Of a DNA stretch of 64,000 nucleotides, positions 24,196 to 34,600 are shown piece by piece. How positions within the stretch are numbered: position 1 is the stretch's first letter; each line of letters opens with the position of its first letter. The notes under the pieces were generated by a model. It did not search any database. It saw nothing but the letters and a program-made list of their open reading frames with translations, and had not been told where the DNA came from. Source of the DNA: Lactuca virosa. Taxonomy: Eukaryota > Streptophyta > Magnoliopsida > Asterales > Asteraceae. The stretch spans positions 400,334,431-400,398,430 of the forward strand of contig CAKMRJ010001112.1 of the NCBI GenBank assembly GCA_928212115.1. The letters run 5' to 3'. The translations under genes were made by a program, and so were the position numbers.

Positions 24196-24825
24196 ATGTC
24201 GCCAAAGAAAAGTAATCAACCCATCAGCCAAACACCAACTCTTCAGATTGATGCAGCCACCTTTCAAGCTGCAGTCACAGCTGCCGTGACAGCTGTCATG
24301 ACTCACCTAAACACTAACAATGCAAAGGTTAGCGGGATGGGTATCAATAATTCCAATCAAAGTAACAACCAAATACATCAGCGAGTATCAAACTACCACG
24401 ACACTCCGAATCTCAAACCCAAGAGTAATAAACGAAAATTTCGGGATAGATTTAAAGGCAAATCACCCCAAGGCACGAACAAGAGACAACAACCTGTGGC
24501 AGACTTCGCAGCCACGACGTCTGTAACTCCTACTACCATCCCTAGTAGTATCCCGGTTATTCCTAACCCAGCCAGACAGTATGCTGGAAACCTACCGAAG
24601 TGCAATAAGTGCAGCTTCCATCATCTACGTAGTTGTCGTCTGTTGCACTGCAATAACTGCAACAAAGACGGACACGCTACCCGCTTCTGCAGGACAAGGA
24701 TCCAACACCTTACTTCAACCACCAATGTCGAAATTTCTCGGATATGCCATCTATGTGGCGTAATGGGACATTTCAAAAGGGACTGCCCAACAGAGAGGGG
24801 TGACGGGGGAACAGGAGGAATTTGA
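24196..24825 (+). CDS. gag: Truncated gypsy Gag with three zinc knuckles (209 aa)
   Basis: This is a Gag-like nucleocapsid protein. The N-terminus (MSPKKSNQP, then an alanine-rich helix at 20-38) resembles the opening of chromovirus Gag. It is followed by a polar stretch and a basic RDRFKGKS region (83-90). The usual capsid domain of about 150 residues is absent. Cysteine motifs follow: C136-x2-C139 with C147, C152-x2-C155-x4-H160-x4-C165, and C184-x2-C187-x4-H192-x4-C197. The frame is open from ATG to stop, unlike the rest of this element. It may still bind RNA, but it would not assemble a particle alone. Confidence 0.75.
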   Translation: MSPKKSNQPISQTPTLQIDAATFQAAVTAAVTAVMTHLNTNNAKVSGMGINNSNQSNNQIHQRVSNYHDTPNLKPKSNKRKFRDRFKGKSPQGTNKRQQPVADFAATTSVTPTTIPSSIPVIPNPARQYAGNLPKCNKCSFHHLRSCRLLHCNNCNKDGHATRFCRTRIQHLTSTTNVEISRICHLCGVMGHFKRDCPTERGDGGTGGI

Positions 24826-25587
24826 CCCCAGAACAACGGAAGACAGCTAAGGACCCTACTATAGTGTAGGAACGCTTCCAATCGGCAGTATTTTGTATGC
24901 TTTCAAACTGTTTAAAACTAGTGCAACTCGAGTCGTATCTTTTGCGAGATCCCTTCAGTAAAGGGATCCTCGTGCTGCGTATACTTGTCTTTTGTAGTAT
25001 ACCTTGTTCGCAGCAGTAGTCTAGTAGTTAATCTAAAGTACTGTAACTCTGTTAAAAATTGCACTTTCGTGTTTTGTCTGTAACGCCGTTATGATCAAAT
25101 CTAGTGCCTTTATTTCCGAGTGATTCCGATATTATCATACAACTTGAGTCAATTCGATCCACACAATACCAGTTTCGTGCGCACATCTCTTTCTCGAAAT
25201 CGCCTTTCTAGCGAAGCCGTCATTCCAGAACTCCGAAGTACTCATGCATAGAGTGCCTCATGTTTCGTAACTTTCCGAAGAAACCTCAGAAAACCTCCCC
25301 GGAATACCACTCGTACAGTACGTCAAGTTCAGTACAAGGACCCTTACGGTTGATCTATCCCTGAAAAATGTATACGCAAGGGTAGTATATAATCAAGGTT
25401 CTACAGGTTTAGAACTGATGATTCCGCTTTAACTTCTTTTCCTTGTTAGGATGTGAGCTTAAAGGAAAATCATTTATTCGACTACCTTTTCAATCTTGAT
25501 TATATACGACTCGTATACACGAGACTGTGATTGATGAACCATGTATGACTTCTAATATGAACTTCAGGACGGAGACTACTCAAGACT

Positions 25588-26933
25588 TTGAGTGATCGTG
25601 CCGTTATGCGAACAAACCTAGAACCCAACACGACTCCTGTAACCAGATCGCCCTACAGTCTAACACCTACGGAGATACAAGAACCGTCCGGACAACTTAA
25701 CGACTACTCAGCAATAGAATTAGAAGATCAAGCTTCTCACCCTGGGGAGGTCCAGTCTTGTTCGTCAAGAAGAAAGACGGATTGTTTCGTATGTGCATCG
25801 ACTACAGGGAGCTCAGCAAATGACCATTAAGAATCATTATCCTTGCCTCGTATTGATGATTTATTGACCAACCGCAAGGAACGAACTTCTTTTCAAAAAT
25901 CGACTTAAGGTCCGGATATCACCAGTTGCAAGTATTAGAGAAGGATGTTCCGAGGACAATCTTCCGAACTCGATGCGGACGCTACAAGTCCGTAGTGATA
26001 CCCCTCGGATAGGACCAATACGCCCGTAGTATTCAGGAACTTAATGAATAGGGTACGCCATTCTTACTTGGATCAGTTCGTCATTGTCCTTGTAAATGAC
26101 TTACTTATCTACTCTCGAAGTAAGAAGGAAATCATAAAGAGCATCTACAACAAACCATGGAAACAATACGATCAGAAGAAGCTTTACGCGAAGTTCTCTA
26201 AATACGAGTTTTGGAATTAAAGAGTCAAATTCCTAAGACACACCATTAGTGATGTGGGAATTCTTGAGGACCCTTTCAATTAATCAAAACCGTTGAGAAA
26301 TTGTCAGCACCGAAGACGCTGACGAGAATTCGCCAAATTCTAGGTCTCGCTGACCGACTGTCGTAGTTCATTTAGAACTCCTCGCAAATTACGGAACCTC
26401 TTACGACTTTGACCCAGAAGGAGCGACCCTTGACTGGGAAGAGAATCAAGAGGAAGAAACCTTTGGAACTCCAGGTGAGAGACCAAATTCTTTTGGAAGT
26501 CTCACTCTGGGAAGGCTTGATACGCTTCGGAAAGCGTGGAAGGCTAAAATCCAAGATAGTTAGGACCTCCGAGATTCTTGCCAGAATCGGCCCTGTAACT
26601 CACAAATTCAACCTACTCGCGAACTCAGTAACGTACATTTTACCCTCCACGTCTCGAACTTGAAAAAGTACCTTTCCGTCAGGACTCTTGTAATCCCACT
26701 CGACGAGATCGAGATCAACGAGAGCCTCACCTTTGTGGAAGAACCGTAGTGACCATGGACCGAGAAGTCAGACGAACGATTCAGAGCCGCTTCCCATTAG
26801 TGAAGGTTCACTGGAATGCCAACGGAGGACCTGAATTCACTTGGGAGCGCGAGAATAAATCGATTAGGAAGTATCCCCACTTCTTGTCTCGATTATTCAT
26901 GCCTACTCCTTTACCTAAATTCTAATTTCGGGA
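25588..26933 (+). pseudogene. pol: Gypsy pol remnant (RT fragments joined to integrase C-terminus)
   Basis: A heavily broken pol. Reverse transcriptase pieces can be read near 25741-25830 (GGPVLFVKKKDG, CIDYRELS) and near 26040-26140, where the expected DD catalytic pair reads ND in VLVNDLLIYSR. Stops and frameshifts are frequent. Near 26440 the sequence jumps from an RNase H-type start to the integrase C-terminal module (KKPLELQVRDQ, WEGLIRFGKRGRL, ARIGPVTHKF) and ends with KVHWNANGGPEFTWERE. RNase H and the DDE integrase core are deleted. The C-terminal module is of the Tekay/Del chromovirus type. Confidence 0.85.
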
Positions 26934-26948
26934 CGAAATTCCTTCTAA

Positions 26949-26959
26949 CGGGGGGATGA
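26949..26959 (+). other. Polypurine tract of the nested gypsy element
   Basis: CGGGGGGATGA directly before the 3' LTR start (TGTGACAACCC at 26960). Confidence 0.8.
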
Positions 26960-29943
26960 TGTGACAACCCGAAATTTCTATTTTGTACAACCATTCACTT
27001 CAATAGGAGTCAAAACTATTTCTGCTAATTTTCAAGCTTTTTGGAATAAGTTTGAGTATTTTAAGATTAGTACTTCAAGAGATAACAGGAGAGAGGATGC
27101 CCTAGGGTTTATTGTGCAACAATATTATTCCAAAACTCCAAGAGTTTGGAGTTTACGGCCTAAACAAAGGTGTTTACGGCCGTAAACCCTAAATTGGGGG
27201 TATATATATGACACTTAGTCATTATTTACCATTTTTCACAAATTCAAGATCCAAACTCAATTCTCTCTCAAGTATCATCCAACAATTCTTCAAGATCTTC
27301 AACTTGTAAGTGTTTCTAGCCCTAATAAGTTGATATATTACTTAATCTAGTGATTTAACACACTTCCATCGGTGAAATCATTCCAAAAGGTTAGATCTTC
27401 AAGTTTCACCAAGAACACCAAGAACACACACTAGTGTTCTTGGACTTTTAGCACCTTTTCAAGCCTCTATCTTGTAAGTACTTCTATCCTAGAGTATAAT
27501 AAGGCTTGTTACACTTCTATACATCAAGAAAACACCAAGGAAACCAAGGATCAAAGGTGTTTATGGTCCAAGAACACCTTGGACCGTAAACCGTAAAATG
27601 GGTGCCAAAGTGTGCCCTAGTCCCTTCTAAGCCTTGGAAACTTGCATAGATCCCTTCCTTAATGAGTTTAGTACTTGAAAACATCAAAAGACCATAAACC
27701 ATATGGGTTTACGGCCGTAAACCCAAGGAGAAGTGGTCCAGGGACCGTAAACTCCAATTAGGAGTGAAATGGTGCCCTAATCTCTTCCTAAGGCTTATAC
27801 TTCAAGTAGAAAGGCTTCTAAGGACTTGTAAAGCTTCAAAACGCAAATGGTCAAAGAAACATGAGTTTACGGTCGTAAAATCATGGGTTTACGACCGTAA
27901 ACTCATAGGTTTACGACCGTAAACTCAATGAGTTATGGTCACAAAACCGTAAACTCAAATAAAGGGTTCCCTTGAACCCTAAACTCAATAGCAATGTCCT
28001 ACAACACTTAGATGCAATCCTTAGCACTTATAACACTTATAGAAGGTGTTTAACATGTCCTAGGATGTCTTAACTTTGTTAATTAGGTTTTTCAAGACTA
28101 ATTGGATACATATATGTGTTATTATATGTTAACTATGATCATTGTGTGTGTACAAGTCTTCACTTGACACCTAGCATCCTCTACATTCCGTTCATCCAAA
28201 CCACTCACTACAGGTGAGTTCGTGTACCCCTTAATTAACCTTTTAAATGTTTTTAAATGCTTTTATGGGGGGGAATACAAGTTGAACAATTATAGTTATT
28301 ATATCAATCACATGTGATTAATAACTACCAAACAAGTGGATTTCTTACTTTTCAAACTGTGTTACCAAACTATTTTACATACCAAATGCTTTTATCAAAC
28401 TCGTTTACATGTTAAATACTTTTACTTAAACTCTTTTAACTTATATTATGTGTATCTATATAGATATAGTTATATAAGTAGGATTGAAAGGACTTAGGAC
28501 TGATAGCTCACCTTACTTCCTGTTCCTTGTTTGGTTGTGGACTTAGGGTATTCGGGTTATTTGTCCGAAGGTCGTTTGAATCCTAATTATATATCATGTA
28601 TATGTGTATAGATATAAAAGGTTACTTCTTTCATTCAGTTCAATGCCTTTGGGTAGCAAAGGTATACAAACATGTTCATATACACAAACAACATTACTAG
28701 TAAACTATAATAGGTATGGTTTAGGAAGATACTATTACTAGAACAATGAAACATTCAATGAGTCAGTTCATTCATGAGTAATACATAGTGATGAGAAACA
28801 AACATAATACATAGTAATGAAAAACAAACATAATACATAGTGATGAGAAACCAACATAATACATAGTGATGAGAAACCAACATAATACATAGTAATGAGA
28901 AACAAACATAATACATAATGATGAGAAACAAACATAATACATAGTGATGAGAAACAAACATAATACACAGTGATGAGAAACAAAACATACAAGCTAGACA
29001 GAGAAAGAACACACAATACAGCTAGCACATACATATACATATACATATACATTAAATACAGTTATGTGAGCCACTTAACGGGGGAACATGGCACTACCTG
29101 TCATGACCCGTTTTGTATCCAGAATCTCCTTAATTGGGGAGCGTATGAGTTTGTGTATAGATCTATACTGGATTGACTATCCTACACCTCGTTGCTCGCT
29201 ACAGTGGGACTTGCAAGTCTATGGGTTCCAAACGTCATTTCTTACGGCGTCTTACATCGTCGTTTTACTAGAGTCGGTAGCAGGATACTGGCCGATCACA
29301 TGGTACTTTAAATAACAATTAGTTTAAAGTAGTTAGTACAGCAGTAGTTACTTAATACAACACTACAGTACTATTTTATTTTCCCTTTACATTTACTTTG
29401 TGATATTCACACAATAAACAATAATGTAAGAACTATATTTTTGGTTAATGATAGTCAGATTTGGGAAAATACACACTCTTACAAGAGACACACACACAGA
29501 CACTAGATGCCTTGGTAGAAGGCTACTTTTAGTAGGAAACATAGGGTTTTCTAGGAGAGTTCAAACAAATACAAACTTTTACAAAACTTATACATTACAA
29601 ACATCTTACAAATGCTTTCCTACAAACACAAACATTAATATACTTATGATCTCACCAGCTTTAAAGCTGATAAACTCTTTCAAAATAACTTGTATTCTCA
29701 GGTCACCAGTAGACAGGTACCGGTGCCAGGTTCTGAGAAGATGGAGCTCGTTCAAGACTCATCTTTTATTTTGATGTATATTTTTGGTGTCTATATAACT
29801 TGACAGAACACACTTGTATGAAATTATTTTATTAATGCAATGGATGATGTTGTTGCTTGTTTACTACTTTGCATTGTTGTGATACTGAACATGACGTCCT
29901 CCACCCCCGAACGTTTCCGCCGTTCCGGTTTTGGGGTGTGACA
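26960..29943 (+). repeat. 3' LTR of the nested gypsy element
   Basis: 2,984 bp, TGTGACAACCC to GGGGTGTGACA. It has the same internal order as the 5' LTR, with only scattered substitutions and short indels. The palindrome array is at about 27153-27955. Confidence 0.9.
28776..28986. repeat. 26-bp minisatellite, 8 units (3' LTR)
   Basis: This is the same minisatellite as in the 5' LTR, with eight units in the same variant order. The array has therefore not changed in unit number since insertion. Confidence 0.9.
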
Positions 29944-30181
29944 GTGCGGCTGGCTGGCCGTACAGTCGGGTGTGCGGTCGCACACACCTTGCTTGGTGTG
30001 TTTGGCCCGATTTTGTGATGCTACACACATTCTAACCCTTCCTAAGACTCATATCTTGATTATACTAAGCCTAATGCACTTATATAGACCCAAAACTTCC
30101 TTACAAAATTGCAAAAACGAGGCTAACTTTGATAAAAATGAAGAATGTATAAGTTAGAAATTTCGGGTTGTTACAGTGTCC

Positions 30182-31020
30182 GTATGATATGAAAACATGT
30201 GGCCGTATTATAAAAGTGTGGCAAATGTGTACGAAATTTTTTTCCTTAAATATCTAATATTGTAGCGTTAAACCTACAATAGTCACATATATTTAGTAAA
30301 CGTGGTGACTGTATATCACCAAATTGCGACATTCATGATGTTTTAGTGTATTTGTTTTCTTTTATATTGTCACACAGTTTAAATTTTATTAAGACTATTT
30401 TGTATCTTTTGTAAACATGTAATTATGGTGAGTGTGACCATGTTTGCTAAATGGCCACATGTAATTACTTCCACAAGTGGCGAATTGTTAATTATTAGTC
30501 ACAAAAAACAATCAATTTTTGTGACTATAACCTATCGTATAGAGACACACAATTAAGTGAAATACAATCATAAGTATTATAAAGACACATATTTTGTTAA
30601 AATTAAGGACTATTCGGTATTGTATTAAGACTATTGGGTATATTTTAGACACACATAATTACGGTGAACATGTCCATGTTCGGTAAATGGACACATATAA
30701 TTAATGATGTAAGTGACGATTAGCTAGTATTTAGTCTCAACAACAATCAATTATGGTATTTATTTGCCACATAAATTGTTTTTCATGTTGTTATTGTTTA
30801 ACTTAGTCACAAGAACTTTAGAATAAACATCATTTTAAATCAATTATAGTCTCATAATTCTTGTATATTATGGCTATTGTTAACCATTTAGCCACACGCT
30901 AAAAATTGATGTAAAGTAACCATTGTATATTTTTAGAGACATTAAAAACCTATAAAATATGGCCAAATTTATATTAAAGCCACAATAATTCTATTTTTAT
31001 TGTTAGTTTTTCTATATTGT
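30182..31020. repeat. Subterminal repeat region of the CACTA block
   Basis: Many short copies of GTGTGACCAT, GTCACA and TGGCCACA in both orientations, continuing the pattern begun at 16680-16800 before the LTR insertion. Such repeats bind transposase accessory protein in known CACTA elements. No coding frame is seen. Confidence 0.65.
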
Positions 31021-31486
31021 AGATACATCAAAACAATATATAAATGAAAGTAACCAAGACCGACAATATGAAACAATATCAAAATTCAGAATTCGATATT
31101 ATTAATAACTGAAATCCAAATCCATACATTAAATTCGTAATTAAAATACCAAAAAAATGAAAATTGTACTAATTGCAAGTATTAAAATATGATAAATAAA
31201 GCAAAAACATCATAAACCAAAAACTAGACATAACTAGGCATTCATCTTGTTGGTATTGCTCCTTGTCTTCATGAGAAGACTATTGTTCGATATAAAAGTT
31301 TCCCTACACTTCTTTGAGTTTTGAAGTTAATTGTCTTGAGGTGATTTTATATTTGATACCTATACCAACAACATTGAAACAAAATTGAATAAATAAAAAA
31401 CATAATAAAGTAGTTTACGAAGGAAAAAAAAACCCATTAATGTATGATTCTTAATCATAGTAGAAACAAGGGAGTTGAAAACTTAC
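31021..31486. other. Unassigned AT-rich DNA in the CACTA block
   Basis: No gene is supported. It would hold the intron downstream of the captured kinase exon on the minus strand. Confidence 0.5.
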
Positions 31487-31648
31487 TATGTTTCAACAAT
31501 TCGATTGGTGTTTACTTCAGCTTGATCCACTCCAACAATCCTCAACATACCAAAATCAGAAATCTTAGGGTTCATATCAAAATCCAGCAAAATTTTGCTA
31601 ACCTTCAGATCATGATGAATGATTCTTAATCTTGAATCTTCATGTAAA
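31487..31648 (-). pseudogene. Captured receptor-like kinase exon fragment
   Basis: On the minus strand one frame reads SLHEDSRLRIIHHDLK, then KILLDFDMNPKISDFGM, then NTNRIVET. This is the catalytic-loop and activation-segment start of a plant receptor-like kinase of the cysteine-rich or S-domain (DUF26/G-lectin) type. The loop motif HRD reads HHD, and the conserved asparagine of DLKxxN reads lysine, so it would be catalytically dead. DFG is intact. The fragment ends at a GTAAGT donor (31481-31486), at the place where an intron splits the 'GTY-GYM' codons in such kinases. No other kinase exons are clear, so only a fragment was captured. Confidence 0.75.
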
Positions 31649-34600
31649 CTAGAAAAGTTTCCCCATGCTCCGCATGGGTTGGAGTATTCAAGTTTTCGGA
31701 CTTCATTGTAGTTTTTTTGGGGAGTGAAAGTGGAAGGTCAAATAATTGACGAAAACTATCATATATATAACATGGTGAAAATAGATATTAGAATTACATA
31801 GGTTGTTTATTTACATACTAGTCTGGTTTTTACTACAAGGAGATCAAAAAATTCATGAATCATTTGCATACTTCCCATCATTGAATAAGAAAAAACCTGG
31901 CAGAGATTCCAGCCCAGCAGTTGAAAATTCAATCTCATGTGGTTGAAAGTTGTGGAGTACAAACTCCATAGAAACTATAGACATGAAATTTTTTGCATCT
32001 TCCATCTATAAATAAGAATAAGTAATGAACTAACTCACCATCAACTGTATTTCATCCTTCAAAGCTATTTGAGTTGCTTCTTTTGCCTATTAATCGCAAA
32101 GTTTAACTTTAAATTTTAGATATTTTATTGTTGTTATGTATCTATGTCAAAAGAACAAACACGTTTTAAGCACTACTGTTGACTATACATGACAATTTGA
32201 TCAAACGGAAACATTTAAATGAAAAAAAGCATAAAATAAAACTAACTCCAAGTTGACTGATGCTTCTATCAACCAAATTAATACAAAAAATTACATAAAC
32301 CACCTCTCAACCATTTATCAATATGCAATATCTATAACATAAATGGAAAAAATAAATAACATGGATTCAACTATAGTACAGCACCACAAAGGAAAACAAT
32401 ATTTATAAAAAAATCGATTACATGAAGATATATGAGCCCAGATTGTACCTTTCAATAGTCAACTTCAAAGTAACTTGATTGATGTTTGCCTGTTAATTAA
32501 GTTCGTTAGTCAGGTCCATACCAGTGTCACTTCTTAACTTCAAACGAAGTTGATCTACCACCTTCAAACCAATACCAACCTGAAACATAAATACCAAAGA
32601 AATAAATACAAATTTATTATCAAACATTTTTTTAGAATAAATGTGTAGATACTAAATAATGACTTCTTTTACTTAAAAATAACAAGATTTTTCCAATTTT
32701 CAATTTTGACTCTATATGTCCTTCATACTCAACAATTAAACAAAACCACATATAGATGAACAAATTCTTCTAAAAGACTGCAGCAACTTAATTCATTTTC
32801 AAAAGAAAATAACCACATAGGGGATCAATCTAAAACAAAATCAAAAGTTCCACCATGTAAGTACATCAATCTGATCACCCTCCTATACCACCTGAAGGCA
32901 AGTGATAGAACATAAATTTTGATTAAGTAAATAGGACTGAAACCATAAACCATAAATGTAAGTTTGATTCAACTTTACCAAGTAGAAACACTGCTAACCA
33001 GATTTTTCATTGAGGATTTTTGTCGAGCATTTGGTGTTCAAATAAAAAAAAGCAAAAAGAACATAAAGTTGTATTCCACAATTGAATTCCTATTCTAATA
33101 ACAAAGGTCAAATCCAAATAAACAGTAAATTACCAAAACAAATGGTGGAAGTAAGAATGAAAAACTCACTTGTCTCTAAATCATGCCAAAACGAAAGGAA
33201 TTTCATGGATAGGTATTACTCTGATTAGTCTAAGAAGTATTCTTGATGTTTCTTCTCCGTCTTAAAGCCCCGTCAATGGCTGAGTCGGAGTTTGTTGGCC
33301 ACCTGTTTTCTTCTCCACGCTTATAGCTAAATAAAATGACGAAATTTCTATTGAAATTGAGGAGAAATCATAAACAGAAAGGAGAAATCAGAAGCAGAGA
33401 GAAAGGCACCTGATTTGATTTCAGAGAATGGAAGTTAAAGCGTATACACGAAGGTGGTCATTGTTAACAGGGAAGACAAAGAGGGAATGGCGGTGGGGGT
33501 TCTATGTCTGTCGCCTTCGATTGTTTCCCTTTTCTCCGTATATCATACCGCCTCAGATTGCTTCGATTTCAAAATCCAAACCCAAGTAACCCAGGGTTTT
33601 TTTCCAATTGAAAGGCACATAGACGGAACTAAAGTTCCCTAAAAACCCCTAGGATGCTTTTTTTAAGGCAATAAAAAACGGAGGGTGAGGGGAGATCGAG
33701 ATCGAGATAGGCACGAAGACGAAATCGAGATAGGCGGAAGTATTTTTTTTTTTTGGGGGGGGGGGATCGGTAGGAATGAATGCTTTTGTTTAAAAATTTT
33801 GAAAGATATAAAATTTAAAATATGAAGATGAAATCGAGAGGGGCGGCAATAGGTTTTTTTTAAGGAAAACTAGCAGGAATTACCCGCGCCGTTGGCGTCG
33901 GGTTGGATCGGGTTTGCTTAAATGTTGATAAATTTTTATTTTTGTGTACAATTCAATGAATTTTTTTTCTTTGTAAGCACAAAATAAACAACATAAGTCA
34001 TGCTCGAGTTATAAAACATGTGTTGTTAAGAAGCAAACTAATTACATGATTGAACGGGAGTCGTTAGAACAGATGATGGAATGGAATGTGTCATCAATGG
34101 AGTTGGGATTGAGGTGTATGGTCCAGTGAGGGGGAAGATGCAACACGGGAATATGATCGAATTGATGTAGACGTATGGTATAGTGGAATGGAATTGACTG
34201 AGTTTGATGATCGATGGTCCTAGATTCATAGCAGCCTGCAAAATAAAAATTAGTTAATAACTTTTAAAAAAAAGGGGAAATTCCACAAAAACCGCTATAT
34301 TTTGGGCAAATTTGTGGTTTAACTTTTTATACTTTATGTTTTTTTTCCAAACAAACTATAAAAGTTTCAAACAGTTGTCCTTTTTAACCTTTTTTATTAT
34401 ATCATAAGGATATAATAAATTTCATGGATAAAGGCAACAAAAGCGGTCAAGTAACTAAGAATAGACCGTGCTCTAATTCAGGTTCAAGAAACAATCATAT
34501 ACAAACTAAGCCAAATCCTTTCCCAAAAAGTGAATATCAAACCATGTGATATAAGATCATTGAAGCAATTAAGTATAAAACGCAGAAATTGTCATTTACT

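Larger units (their letters stand above)
19321..29943 (+). mobile_element. Complete Ty3/gypsy chromovirus-type element, coding-defective
   Basis: A 10,623-bp element is nested in the solo LTR above. Its order is 5' LTR 19321-22287, primer site 22291-22302, an extra upstream ORF, gag, decayed pol, polypurine tract and 3' LTR 26960-29943. The flanking pentamers are GTGCC and GTGCG (four of five match). The two LTRs are closely similar, sharing all eight minisatellite units, so the insertion is fairly recent. The coding part had already lost the Gag capsid domain, RNase H and the integrase core, so it must have moved with help from relatives. The C-terminal pol remnant resembles Tekay/Del chromoviruses. 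Confidence 0.9.
16803..30176 (-). mobile_element. Solo gypsy LTR (minus), split by a nested element
   Basis: On the minus strand this LTR begins TGTAACAACCCGAAATTTC (at 30176) and ends GGGTGTGACA (at 16803). It matches both ends of the LTRs of the nested element. Removing 19321-29943 leaves about 2,750 bp, one LTR length, with no primer site or coding part, so it is a solo LTR. The flanking pentamers are AGGTC and GTGTC, which match at only three of five positions. Inside are the palindrome TGTGCGGCCGTACA and variants near 18715, 18900, 19060 and 29970. It carries the conserved AGGTGAGT block near 18430 (minus). Confidence 0.8.
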
